Positions 50,160 to 60,279 of a stretch of 64,000 nt of DNA are shown here, in pieces. The translations under genes were made by a program, and so were the position numbers. Below the pieces are notes generated by a model. It was not told the origin of the DNA. It saw only the letters and a program-made list of their open reading frames with translations, and made no database searches. This DNA comes from Takakia lepidozioides (Eukaryota; Streptophyta; Takakiopsida; Takakiales; Takakiaceae): assembly GCA_030704615.1 (NCBI GenBank), contig CM060734.1:15810001-15874000 (forward strand), given 5' to 3'. The first letter of the stretch is position 1. Each line of letters opens with the position of its first letter.

Positions 50160-50284
50160 TGTTATGCCCCGGTGAGCAGCCGAAGCTCCGAGTTGGTCCG
50201 GCGGCCAGTTTGGGAGTTAGGCGCGCGCATCAAAGCAAGTAACTATGACTTGAAAGGGAGTTTACCGAAGTGAGGTGCGCGACA
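50160..50284 (+). repeat. Possible short LTR or LTR end of the chromovirus
   Basis: Begins TGTTATGCCCCGG after a purine-rich GTGAGGGGGAC and ends GACA two bases before the PBS, so it has TG...CA ends. It is only 125 bp, and no match is visible after the 3' polypurine tract at 63474-63486. It may be an old solo border rather than a full LTR. Confidence 0.3.
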
Positions 50285-50286
50285 CT

Positions 50287-50298
50287 TGGTATCAGAGC
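50287..50298 (+). promoter_or_regulatory. Primer-binding site (initiator tRNA-Met) of the chromovirus
   Basis: TGGTATCAGAGC, 43 bases before the gag ATG at 50341. Confidence 0.85.
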
Positions 50299-50340
50299 TT
50301 AGAGTTCAGTACACGATCGTCCTTGAGATCGACCTCACCA

Positions 50341-50583
50341 TGGGGTCAGGCAAGACAAAGCAAAAGCGGAATGGCCCGAAAGACGATGATCTTGGTGAGC
50401 CCGGTGGGGGCGACGTGTCACCGAAGCCGCAAATGGAAGAGGCGATTTATGCTTCTGAAAGCAAGGCCGCTCAAGAACGGGAGGAATTTGGGGAGTCAGA
50501 GCCCGAGGACTTCCCAAAGGCTCCGCCAGACCAACAGATGTCTCCCATGCGAGCAGCCTTTTGGGAAGGGTTGTTGGTGCAGT
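50341..50583 (+). pseudogene. Chromovirus gag, N-terminal part
   Basis: ATG at 50341 starts MGSGKTKQKRNGPKDDDLGE. The frame continues acidic to DQQMSPMRAAFWEGLLVQS at 50583, where the inverted LTR of the inner element begins (the remaining codons to 50735 are LTR repeat). The missing middle part of gag is found in opposite orientation at 51338-51690, and the C-terminal part at 61385-61960. Confidence 0.65.
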
Positions 50584-51337
50584 CCCACACAGCCGTCACA
50601 GTCGTCACAGCCCACACAGCCCACACAGCCAGTCACAGCCCGGCACAGCCACACAGCCAGTCACAGCCCGACACAGCCAAACACAGCCAGTCACCGCTTG
50701 ACACAGCTGTCACGATAATAGGGAACGAAGAGTAGGACAGGGAACGACTGTGGGGAACAACACCAGTGAAGGGAACATGTTAGTTCACATACGACGGTTA
50801 GAGAGGGAAACGGTTAGAACCGCGGATAGGAGGATAAAGGGAAGAACGGGGAATAGGAAGGGGATCATTATTCGGGGAGGACTTCGGAGACAGGCGGGAG
50901 CGGAGATCGGAGAGCACGATGAAGGAGAAAAGAGGATTAGTAGATGCTTGTCATATGCAAAGCTAGAGTGATATTTTAGAGCAGATTAGAGACATAATGG
51001 ATTCGGCCTGATACCTGATAAATCATAATCTGATACTTATACGATACAATCACACTGTGTAGAGAGATCTGAGTGAAGCTGTGGATTGAATGGAGGAGTT
51101 AAGGAAACCGATAAATTGATGAAGCAAACTGATACTTAATTATCAATGGTAAGGTAGCTAAGATGAATGCGGAAAAGGAAACAAATAGGAAACACCCCCA
51201 TGATACACTAGCTGTAGGTCATGACTGATTGTTCTGCGCGGGCTGAGTACTTAGAGATTTCCAACTCTTCTATCTTGGAGTTTCCGCCTCGGATAGCGAA
51301 GGGATGGGTGAGTAAAAGCCGCGCGACAATCTTGTCC
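50584..51337 (+). repeat. Left LTR of the inner Ty3 element, now inverted
   Basis: Reverse complement of 60280-61258, virtually identical outside the tandem array. It starts with a CACAGCC array (50584-50710) and ends at CTTGTCC. A 73-codon frame (50750-50971) is identical to 60867-60646, which shows how similar the arms are. For a normal LTR element both copies should point the same way; here they face each other. Confidence 0.85.
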
Positions 51338-51690
51338 TGGGCGAGCCAGGACGCGTTGAGGGGCACAAACTGTCTTTTCATAAGTTCCTTGAACCCACTC
51401 CAGCTCAAGGTTTTTGGGTTTGGCCCTTGGTTATGAAGGCGCTTCTGCCATCATTGTTGAGCATAGCCCCTCAAATAGGTGGGAGCCACTTCCACCCGAT
51501 CCTCGTCACTCAACTTGGCCGCCCAGAAGTAGTGCTCCAGCTCCAAGAGCCAGGTGTTGAGTGCCTTCCAATTTTGGACGCCCTCGAAGGTGTCGGGTTC
51601 CTTAGGCTTCACCTTAAACTTTGCCTTAGTGGAAGAGGCATTAGCCGCCCTCATCACGTCTTTTAACGTCCCTCCCTCTCTGAAGGTCCT
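51338..51690 (-). pseudogene. Chromovirus gag, middle part (inverted)
   Basis: Minus-strand reading: RTFREGGTLKDVMRAANASS, KPKEPDTFEGVQNWKALNTW, LELEHYFWAAKLSDEDRVEV and LSWSGFKELMKRQFVPLNAS, a classic retrotransposon gag domain with one in-frame stop after RGYAQQ. Its start continues LLVQS of the plus-strand gag at 50583, and its end at Gln lies directly against the LTR end. It therefore belongs to the surrounding chromovirus and was turned round together with the LTR. The last residues of the neighbouring 51663-52967 frame (SEREGR) come from this segment. Confidence 0.7.
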
Positions 51691-52967
51691 GCTTCCAGTA
51701 ATAACATTCTTTTGTGCTGCTGTGCCCCTCCCTGGTCATGAGCTTGGGAAACATTATCATGCGGAATCCGTGAAGCCAGTGGATCCGCCACTACCGTCTT
51801 TCCCCTTCTCTGCCTCTTAGTCTCGGGTTGTGCTGCTAGTCCACCCTCACTGTGTGAAGAGCCTTGCTCTTCCATTGCAGTTGTTTCTGGCTCAAACACT
51901 CCCATTTCCTTCCTTTCTTGTGCATTAAGTATGCCAGAACTAAGGATTATTTGAGCAATGATTGGGCCAGACACTATGATAGGAGATTTTGCGGTAGTAC
52001 CTTGTAATCTTTTCATCTCCTCTACCAGTGCGTTGTACATTATGTCCGCCCATGGTACCTCTTGTCCCTTCAAGCCTTTGAGGATTTCCTCTGTGAAGGA
52101 TCTGCTCAAATATTGTTGGTTCTGTTTCAGGGCAATCAGAACGTTCAATACTTGGCCTATGTCTTTTAACCCTGGGTACACAGCTTTGGTACAAGCATAA
52201 CCCTGAGTTTTAAAGAAACTCCCTTCTTGGAATAAATCCCCTATTTGCAGTCTTTCTCTGTGTTCCTCCACATACACATGACCTTCTGGCAATCGAAACA
52301 ATTGCTGGAGGTATAGGGGAGTAATCATTAATTCAACTCCCTTCACCGTTGTTGTTCCTGTCTTTGGCTCAAAGTTCTGCAAAAATTGTAACATGTACTG
52401 TCTATGGTGTAGTGTCCAATCCATGCTTTGCAATCCTTCCAATCTCAGCTCCTTCAGTATCTTTATCGCCTGTGGGGTAGCCATCGTTTGTTTCTGCAGA
52501 ATTGTGGTGCTCTTCACCCTGATTTCCTCCATTCCTCTCACTCTCTTCATCTTAGACTCACAGAACTGCTTTGGCTGTAACAACTGCAGGAATGCCTGTA
52601 GTGCACAAAGCAGAAACGTATGGTTGCCGCAGAAAGCTATGGGTAATCTCTTGTAAGCCTGCGGGGCTTGCAAGCATTGTTCAAGAGAAAAGCTCTGCTC
52701 TTTCGTTTCGTGTCTCTGCCATTGCGTAAATAATATTGCGAGCGTATAGTCTGTTAGTTCCTCCATAGTTTCCAAGTTATAGCATTTATGGCCTGTCCTG
52801 TCGAGACGCCCGTTACTCAGAACGACGCCGCCTCTTGCGCTTAATTTCCCTCCATTTTCTTGATCATTTCTCTGGTTTTCTATTGGCTGTATCCGCTGTG
52901 ACTGGATTTTAACTTTTATCTTCTTTAGTGGACTTTCCCTGTTGGATAGTCCACTAGGATCACACAT
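51663..52967 (-). CDS. Extra ORF downstream of integrase in the inner Ty3 element (Athila-like position)
   Basis: 434 codons, open. It begins MCDPSGLSNRESPLKKIKVK, with a basic N-terminus. The centre has VKGVELMITPLYLQQLFRLP, the kind of 'enters-at-LP' pattern found in the putative plant transposon protein domain of Athila-type elements, followed by helical sequence (KDIGQVLNVLIALKQNQQYL). The C-terminus is low-complexity with a basic KRQRRGK patch, possibly nuclear localising. No signal peptide or membrane segment supports an envelope role. It sits 12 bases after the integrase ORF on the same strand. Its last few codons are foreign because of the inversion border near 51690. Family assignment is tentative. 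Confidence 0.5.
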   Translation of the reverse strand: MCDPSGLSNRESPLKKIKVKIQSQRIQPIENQRNDQENGGKLSARGGVVLSNGRLDRTGHKCYNLETMEELTDYTLAILFTQWQRHETKEQSFSLEQCLQAPQAYKRLPIAFCGNHTFLLCALQAFLQLLQPKQFCESKMKRVRGMEEIRVKSTTILQKQTMATPQAIKILKELRLEGLQSMDWTLHHRQYMLQFLQNFEPKTGTTTVKGVELMITPLYLQQLFRLPEGHVYVEEHRERLQIGDLFQEGSFFKTQGYACTKAVYPGLKDIGQVLNVLIALKQNQQYLSRSFTEEILKGLKGQEVPWADIMYNALVEEMKRLQGTTAKSPIIVSGPIIAQIILSSGILNAQERKEMGVFEPETTAMEEQGSSHSEGGLAAQPETKRQRRGKTVVADPLASRIPHDNVSQAHDQGGAQQHKRMLLLEAGPSEREGR

Positions 52968-52978
52968 GCGACATGAAT

Positions 52979-54763
52979 TCAGTTTTTCTGTACTTGCCGT
53001 TCGTTCTGTTTCCTTTTTCCGTATTTATTAATGGGCCCGCCTTTCATCCCTTTTGACGGCCGTTCTTGTCCTCTTTCTTTTTGACACCTGTCCTTGCACT
53101 TCATTCTCTGCTGTGTGTCGCACCCTGACCTCCACGTGTCTATTTTTAAATTAATTTCCGTTTCTTCTTCCTTCAGCCATTTTCCTGAAGTTTTTATGTG
53201 TCCACTTGTCACTGATTCTATGGATCGTGTAACTTTAGTAGGCTGTGTTGAGCTGTGACAGGCTGTGTCATACTGTGTTACGCTGTGATAGGCTGTGTTG
53301 CCCTGTGGTAAGCTGTGATAGGCTGTGACACGCTGCGGTAGGTTGTGATAGGCTGTGTCACGTCGTGACGGGCTGTGATAGGCTGTGTCACGCCGTGATG
53401 GGCTGTGATAGGCTGTGTTGCGCCTTGCTGGGCTGTGATAGGCTGTGTCACGCCGTGTTGGGCTGTGATAGGCTGTGTCACGCCGTGATGGGCTGTGATA
53501 GGCTGTATCACGCCGTGATGGGCTGTGATAGGCTGTGTCACGTTTGTTTTGCCCACCCCGGTCATATATACTGGGCCTAGCGACAAGTGTTCCATACTCT
53601 GTTCGTAACACTGGTGCAGCCCGTGACTGCTCTTGCGGTTCAACATGCAAATCATGCTGCAGGGGTTTGTCATGGATACCACTGTACCCCTTCAACTTAT
53701 TTGCATTGACTCTTCCCAGCATTTCTTTGTTAATGGTTTGTAACATGGCTGTGTTGTTATCATACATCTTTTGGATGACATAAGGTCCTTTCCATGGTGA
53801 TTTAAGCTTAGAAGCTTGAATCTTTCCTTTCTTCTGCAACCATAGAACCAAATCCCCCGTCTTAAAAGTCTTTAATTTGCCTTCATCAAACTGTTCCTTT
53901 CGCTTCATCTGAATTCTGGTCATATTATCCGCTGCATCAGCACGTACTTCTTCCACATAGTATAATTCATGTTTCCTGACCTTGATGAAGTCTTGCAATT
54001 CCATTCTTTTTCCCCACTCCGTTCTCATGGTAGGTAACAGGAATTCCACTGGAAGTAAGGCTTCCATACCATAAACTAATTGGAATGGTGTATACTTTGT
54101 GGTGACTTTATACGAAGTCCTGTATGACCATAAAGCTGTCAGCAGCTTTGTATCCCAATCCGTTCTGTTTGCATTGACTATCTTAGCCAAGATAGTACAT
54201 AGTATTTTGTTGGTAGCCTCTGCTTGTCCATTACCCTGTGGGTAATATGTTGTACTCTTTCTATGCACAATCATAAACTCTTTAGTCAATAACTCAATGG
54301 TCTCATTCATGAAGTGACTTCCTTGATCACTGATAAATTCTAAGGGACATCCAAATCGTGTAAGTATGTTCTCGTACAGGAACCTTGCTGTGGACTTGGC
54401 TGTGTTGTCCCTCAAAGCTTTAGCTTCCACCCACTTTGTAGTATAATCAGTGGCTGTAATTATGTACCTGTTTTGTGTATTCTTGGATGGTGGATTAATT
54501 GGTCCAACAAAGTCTAGTCCCCATTTCTGAAATGGTTCCGTAGGCATTGTAGGATGCAAGGCCATTCTTCCAGATCTCTGCAAAGGTCCTAGCCTCTGAC
54601 ATTCATCACACTTCTGACAATACTCATGTACATCTTTGAACAAAGTAGGCCACCAGTATCCTGCGAGTAGTATCTTTCTACTGGTAGTCTCTTCTCCAAA
54701 ATGACCTCCAGCCACTCCTTTATGAACTTCCTCCAAGACTTTATTTACTTCATGGTGGTACAA
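52979..54763 (-). CDS. Ty3/gypsy integrase with repetitive C-terminal tail
   Basis: 594 codons. N-terminal HH-CC zinc domain (VHKGVAGGH, CQKCDECQR). DDE core: WGLDFVGPI (first Asp), FISDQGSHF (second) and GNGQAEATNK (Glu), so all catalytic residues are present. A C-terminal barrel region follows (FKTGDLVLWLQKKGKIQASK, then PWKGPYVI). From about residue 410 the protein carries about ten copies of a 10-residue repeat, RRDTAYHSPS, encoded by a 30-bp tandem array (53240-53570). The frame joins the upstream RT/RNase H frame across a single TGA at 54764-54766. Integrase inserts the element's cDNA into the genome. Confidence 0.9.
   Translation of the reverse strand: MYHHEVNKVLEEVHKGVAGGHFGEETTSRKILLAGYWWPTLFKDVHEYCQKCDECQRLGPLQRSGRMALHPTMPTEPFQKWGLDFVGPINPPSKNTQNRYIITATDYTTKWVEAKALRDNTAKSTARFLYENILTRFGCPLEFISDQGSHFMNETIELLTKEFMIVHRKSTTYYPQGNGQAEATNKILCTILAKIVNANRTDWDTKLLTALWSYRTSYKVTTKYTPFQLVYGMEALLPVEFLLPTMRTEWGKRMELQDFIKVRKHELYYVEEVRADAADNMTRIQMKRKEQFDEGKLKTFKTGDLVLWLQKKGKIQASKLKSPWKGPYVIQKMYDNNTAMLQTINKEMLGRVNANKLKGYSGIHDKPLQHDLHVEPQEQSRAAPVLRTEYGTLVARPSIYDRGGQNKRDTAYHSPSRRDTAYHSPSRRDTAYHSPTRRDTAYHSPARRNTAYHSPSRRDTAYHSPSRRDTAYHNLPQRVTAYHSLPQGNTAYHSVTQYDTACHSSTQPTKVTRSIESVTSGHIKTSGKWLKEEETEINLKIDTWRSGCDTQQRMKCKDRCQKERGQERPSKGMKGGPINKYGKRKQNERQVQKN
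53240..53570 (-). repeat. 30-bp coding tandem array (GGCTGTG core)
   Basis: About ten copies of a 30-bp unit containing GGCTGTG twice. It encodes RRDTAYHSPS on the minus strand and leaves other frames open too. The same GGCTGTG heptamer builds the arrays in the element's LTRs. Confidence 0.85.
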
Positions 54764-54766
54764 GCA

Positions 54767-55855
54767 TCATTTTAGTACTCCGTCAGGTCCTAACTTATAC
54801 ATTCTGCTTCCTACCATAGTATAAGGTAAAGCTCTGATAGCAATTCTCTTCCTCTGCTCCTTACCATAACTAGGTGGGCACTGACCATGAACAAGGTAGT
54901 ATCTGATTGGCCACTGCCAATCTAACCATTCATCTGCACTTCCTTGCACCTCCATTACAAATAAACTCGCATCAGGTAACTGATCGTCCACTCCTGTGGC
55001 GGCCTCTCCTGTTGTTAGTCGTGACAAATGATCTGCCACAAGATGCAAACGGCCAGGCTTGTAAATAACCTCGAACTCAAACTCATGCAAGATTATTAAC
55101 CACCTCGCTATCCTTCCACTTATCAAAGGTTTGTTCACCAGATATATCAGAGCCTGGTGATCCACATAAAACATAAACTTTCTTCCCAATAGGTAATGCC
55201 TGAATTTCTTCACTGCATAGATCATTGCCAATGCTTCTCTTTCCGTTGTGCTATAGTTCCTCTCAGCACTGTTCATCAACCGGCTAGCATAGTACACAGG
55301 TGAATCTATATTCCCTGTAACATTCTGGGCTAACACCGCTCCCAACGCTTCTCCTGATGCATCGCAGTGAACATGAAATACTACATGCCAGTGAGGGTTA
55401 ATCAGCACAGGTGTAGTTGTTACTGACAGTGTAAGTTCCTCAAACGCCTGTTGACATTCAGCTGTCCATGCAAACACTGCATCTTTCTTCAGAAGCTTGC
55501 TCAATGGTGCTGCTATTTGTGCATACCCTTTGACAAATCTTCTGTAATAACTGGTTTGCCCAAGGAATCTCCTTAAACTCTTAACATTCACTGGTGGTGG
55601 AGAGGCTTTAATGGACTCTGTCTTCCTGGGATCCACAAGGAGTCCCTTCTTACACACAATGTGTCCCAGAAGCACCCCTGAGTTCACACAGAAAGTACAC
55701 TTCTCTGGGTTCAAGCCCAGACCTCTCATCCTGCATCTGGCCAGGCATAACTCCAATTTATGCAAGTGCTCATTCTTAGAGCTGTACACACTGAAATCAT
55801 CCAAAAACACCTGCATGAAATCATCCAGATACTCTTGAAAAGATTCACTTATCAC
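54767..55855 (-). pseudogene. Ty3 reverse transcriptase (palm, thumb) and RNase H
   Basis: Begins in the RT palm: SESFQEYLDDFMQVFLDDFS, where FLDD holds the catalytic Asp pair. Then KCTFCVNSGVLLGHIV, FLGQTSYYRRFVKGYAQIAA and RNase H with HCDASGEALGAVLAQ, ERNYSTTEREALAMIYAVKK and VDHQALIYLV, ending LVADHLSRL. A 1-base shift near 55870 separates it from the upstream RT fingers. Its own TGA stop (54764-54766, in a position where related elements have Arg) separates it from integrase. Only these small lesions keep the polyprotein from being continuous. Confidence 0.9.
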
Positions 55856-57393
55856 TCTCTGAAAGGTCGCTGGTGCATTACAAAGCCAAAGGGCATGACT
55901 TTGTATGCATAAGCCCCCCAGTCTGTGATGAAAGCTGTTTTCCCTTGGTCTTCTTCTGCCACTTGCACTTGATTATAACCACTGAAGCCATCCATGAATG
56001 AGTACATCTCATGGCCTGCCACAGTGTCTAATACTGCTTCTGTGAATGGCAAAGGGAAAGGATCTTTCTTCGTACAAGCATTCAGCTTCTTATAGTTCAC
56101 ACATACTCTTAGTTTGCCATTCTTCTTGGGAACTATAACAATGGGTGACAACCAAGTTGTATACTCTATTGGGTATATAAACTTAGCCTCAGCCAACTTC
56201 TTTATCTCTTCTCCAACCTTCTGTGCGTAGTTGGGATTCATTCTATACCTCGCCTGTTTGATTGGTACTGACCCTGGTTCCAGTTCAATTTTATGCTGAC
56301 AGACTTCAGGTGGTATCCCTTTTAGATCCTCATAGCTCCAAGCAAATACATCTCTGTATTTGATGAACAAGCTTTTTGCTTCTTCGAAGAATTCCGGCTC
56401 CAAATCAGCTCCTACTTTCACCATCCTCGGTTCCTCCTGAGTTCCCACATTTACTTCTCTCACCTGCTCATCAGCTGTGATTGTCCAACCGGTCACCACT
56501 TCATCCTGTAAGCTCACAGTGGCTGGTTCTTCTAGGATTTCTATTTCTCCTTCTCTTTCTTCATAGAAATGTGATGGGTAAATGCTGGTTTCTTCTTCAG
56601 TTGGTGTTGCTGTCACTACACCACAGCAGATACCTCTCAAACAACTTAGGCTTTCCAGCCTCATCTCTGCAACCTGCTCCCATTCTGGGTGTGCAGCAAA
56701 TAGGGTAGCTTCCTGCTCCTCATCCAGTCCTCCCTTCCAGTCATACTCTCTGACTCCTCGAGGTCTTCTTGTCGCAGGTAATCTACTAGATTTCTTTGTG
56801 GTAATTTGTATCTCGTGCATCCCATTATGCACAGTTAGTAACTGAGAATTCCAGTCATGGAATACCCTTGCCTGTTTCAGCCACGGACGTCCCAATAATA
56901 AGGAGTAAGCCTCCATGACTTCATCCATTTTTAATACAGTTACTGTGATCATAAAGATCATTTTCTGTATCTGTATCTTAACTCCTCTTATTAATCCCAA
57001 TGGCTGTACACTTCTTTGATCTGCCATTGTTACTGTAAATGGGGCTGGTTTCATGTTACTTAGACCAAGCTTCTTCCTTAATTGGTCTGTCATGATATTT
57101 ACTCCAGAACCACCATCTATCAGTACATCAGTTAGTTCTGTGCTTCCAATTCTCAATTGGATTACTGGCATAGAATCATCAAAGTCCATGACTGGTTCTC
57201 GCCCTTCCGGCTTCACATTATAACTGGTCACCTTGCTGTTCAGGTCTGTGTTTCCTGTCTCTTGGGCAATTCGATTGATTGCCTGATACAGCCTGTGCCT
57301 ACAATAAGGTGCCACAGCTAATAGCTGTCCAATGGTAATTTCTGCTTTGGTCTGACATATTACTTCAGCCAAAGTCTCTTCATTACTTTGCAT
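55852..57393 (-). pseudogene. Ty3 protease and RT N-terminal part
   Basis: Protease core LIDGGSGVNIMTDQLRKKLG (Asp-Gly-Gly in place of the usual Asp-Thr/Ser-Gly) and ILGRPWLKQ-like LLLGRPWLKQARVFHDW. A linker of about 120 residues follows, then RT fingers: NPNYAQKVGEEIKKLAEAKF, SPIVIVPKKNGKLRVCVNYK and SFMDGFSGYNQVQVAEEDQG, ending MPFGF before the frameshift. The upstream border with gag is a double frame change between 57560 and 57393, so gag and pol are not in one frame. Confidence 0.85.
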
Positions 57394-57493
57394 GTCTGCA
57401 TCTTCTTTTTTCCTTTCTTCCTCACTCCCTCTTTTTCTCCATCCGAATCAGAGGAATCTGCCACAGGAATATCCGTACTCTTTTGCATTTCCC

Positions 57494-59701
57494 TTATAGT
57501 ATCTGCCACTTCCTTGTGCAGTTCCTTCTCATCCTTCCAAGTCTCTTCATCTTCAGGCATATCATTGCCACTTCAGTCTCATCTTCTTCCTCTTCTACTG
57601 GAGGTATTAGTTTGGCTTTACTTCTTGTTACTATCATTGTACTTACTTCTGGTACAACACATGGCCTAACCATGTGAGCTGCCACCACTGGGCCCTCATT
57701 CACAGGAGCTCTCATCTCATTCTGGTGTCTTATCCAGAATGAACAGGCTGCCTTGCGATGTCCTGGCTGATTACAATAGTAACATAGCTCTTCACCATTG
57801 GGTCCTCGCCCTTGGTCTGGTCTTGGATTATTTCTATAATCCTGATTCCCGGGCTGGTAATTCCCCCTTGGATTACCCTGATAGTTGCCTCTGGAATTTC
57901 CTTGGTAATTCCCTCTTGAATTACCTCTCCCTTCCATGCCATTGTTATAGCCACCAGACCTACCATAGTGGTCCTGATCATTGCTTCTTCTTGGCTGGGG
58001 CTGCACCTGATGCACCCTCACTTGCCTAGGTTCTCTTGCAGCTGTCCTTCTGTTGTAGTAACAATTCTCAGTAGAATGGTTATCCATTTTACAGATAGTA
58101 CAGTGTTTCTCCTTCATGTGGCATTCTGTAGTGGTATGGCCTTCATTCTGGCACTTTGCACACCATACACCCTTCCTCCAATGTGTTGCAGCCTCTGTGG
58201 CATACTTCTTCAAGATTTCTTCCAATCTTTTCTCATAGTTATCCCTCTTCAACTTTTCCTTTCTCTTACTCTTTCTTTTTAGTTCTTGCTCTTCTTCTTC
58301 ATCTGACTCATCTTCAGAGTCCTCATCTTCCTTTTTCTCTCTCCTGAGCATTCCCAATTGCTCAATTCTGTTTGCAGTTTCAAATGCCTCCTCCACTGTA
58401 TTATGGGGTAACATATCCACTTTCTTCTGCAACTCTGGTCTTAGTCCACTCACAAACCAAGTCTTCTGTAAACCGGGTGCTGGTACTGCAGCCAGCTTTT
58501 TCATCATCAATTCCATCTTCTCCATATACTCTTCAACAGTTTCATGCTTCTTCTGCTTCAGCTGTTGTAAACTTCCATACACTTCATCCTCAGTTTTACT
58601 TGTCCTGAACCTATTTCGAAATGCTGTATTCAAGCCATTCCAGGTTAGGAAATGATTATCAGGGAATCTTGCATACCATTCACTTGCTTTCTTGATAAGT
58701 GAACAAGGAAACAGTCTCATCTTGGCATCATCGCCATTCTCATTGTTCACTATACACATGTGCTCAAATTGGCTAATGTGTACATCGGGATCCCCTTTTC
58801 CTGAATATATTGGAAAGGGTGGTTTTGCCCGTGTTGGTTGTAACGCCATCTGTGGCCCTACCTTCTGCCCACTGACAGGTGCTGGCACCCTTGCTGGTGC
58901 TGGTCCTTCTGGACCTGTTGTTTTTGTGGTGGATCTTCCACCAAGTGGTGGCCCTTGAGCACTCCCTGCTTCTGGCCCCACGATATTCACAGTATTCCCA
59001 GCTTCAGTTGCACTACTTCCCACACTCCCTGTCCCCCCAGAGCCAGATCCAGGCAGCCCGCCTGATCCCCCTGAGCCGACACCTTCGTTGGCCTGTGATC
59101 CAAGTGCTCCACTTGATCCAGGTCCAACGGGTTGGGATGTCCTGGTTGTAGTCTCAACCTCAGCTGTTGGGTCTACTTCTTCATATTCTTCCTCTTCCAA
59201 TTTCTTCTCTCTGTTTTCATCCTCCAAGTTCTGCCCTTGGGTTTCTTCTTCACTCATGTAACTCAACTGTAATGGTGTTGGAGAGTCTGAACTCTCCGTT
59301 GGCTCTGCCACATCCTCATCTCCTTCTTCATCTTCTGCTTCAGAAACTGGAGTTCCTGCTTTTGGTGTTCCATGCCAACTCTTATCAAAGATTTCTGTCA
59401 AGTCTTTTATCCAAGGATGTACCTCAGATCTTTCACCTCGTGATTGATCTTCTTCCTGTACCAATTCCCTTAATCTTTCTTGCAAAGAAACAAAAGGAGT
59501 GGCATCCAACTCTAGTTCTTCCGGTATAGGTGATGCACTTTTTGATCTTGATGGTGTGAGAGGTCCAGATGATTCCCCTATGTCTATTCCTCTCTCCCAA
59601 AGATATGGATAATTAGCTTTCAGATAGCTTTCTCTTTTTGATGAATATCTTTGTCGTCTAGCTTCTCTTTCATCACTTATGTCCCATGTCTTTCATTTCT
59701 T
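57494..59701 (-). CDS. Ty3 gag with three zinc knuckles
   Basis: The open frame extends upstream of 59509 to about 59690 (SSKRESYLKANYPYLWERGI), with no ATG near. The centre (about 300 residues in) has the retrotransposon gag domain: FPIYSGKGDPDVHISQFEHM, SLIKKASEWYARFPD, TWNGLNTAFRNRF and ETVEEYMEKMELMMKKLA. Low-complexity Gly/Ser and acidic linkers precede it. Zinc-knuckle motifs follow: CAKCQNEGHTTTEC, CTICKMDNHSTENC and CYYCNQPGHRKAAC, with an Asn/Arg/Gly-rich stretch between. These bind element RNA. It ends at 57494, with pol continuing in other frames. Confidence 0.85.
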
Positions 59702-60247
59702 TTAATGTGGCAATAACCAAAACTCTCTTCTGTAATATCTCTCGTATATGCCTGGATTTCTTTCAAGCTTCAATGCACCCTTGGCTATACTTGAAGTCTC
59801 CGTTACCATATAACCATATGGCAAACAAGTCTGAAAAGCTGTTCTTGGTGTGAGTTTGATCCACAAAATATCCTTTGGAATCCAATTCTTTACCAGTACA
59901 AGCTCTTCATGCATATGAGTATAAACATTCACCTTTCTTTCTTCCCAACCTTCAAACTCTACTCGTTTAATGGATAGCAACGCTATCACATAAACTAATG
60001 TTGGTAACCAACGTGCTCTTCCTCTACAGGCTACCTGATAAATCTTTATCACTCCTTTCTCCAGACCCCATTCTGGATCAGCATCATGCACTCGTTTAAG
60101 AATATTTTCTTTACATCCGTCTGGCAATTCCAAGAACCTTTGAAAGAATTGTTTGGACAATCTTTCTTCCTTCGTTCCACAGGGAATTTGATTCACTTCA
60201 AACTCTTTAATGGTCCAACCACCATGATCCCACCAGATGCCTGTCAC
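59702..60247 (-). CDS. Unrecognised 181-aa ORF ahead of gag
   Basis: Begins MTGIWWDHGGWTIKEFEVNQ about 30 bases inside the right LTR end and ends REFWLLPH. It contains FQRFLELPDGCKENILKRVH and ARWLPTLVYVIALLSIKRVE, so it is a folded-looking protein with one hydrophobic stretch but no known motif. It is in the same frame as gag, separated by TAA-AAG-AAA-TGA only, so the two may once have been one protein. Its position is that of a gag N-terminal extension. Confidence 0.5.
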   Translation of the reverse strand: MTGIWWDHGGWTIKEFEVNQIPCGTKEERLSKQFFQRFLELPDGCKENILKRVHDADPEWGLEKGVIKIYQVACRGRARWLPTLVYVIALLSIKRVEFEGWEERKVNVYTHMHEELVLVKNWIPKDILWIKLTPRTAFQTCLPYGYMVTETSSIAKGALKLERNPGIYERYYRREFWLLPH

Positions 60248-60279
60248 ATCTGGTTGTTCATGTCCCAGGTCCCCATGAT

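Noticed and set aside
53278-53682. Alternative open frames over the 30-bp array (both strands)
   Set aside because: A tandem unit with length divisible by three and no stop leaves several frames open; the integrase frame is the real one because it continues a known domain.
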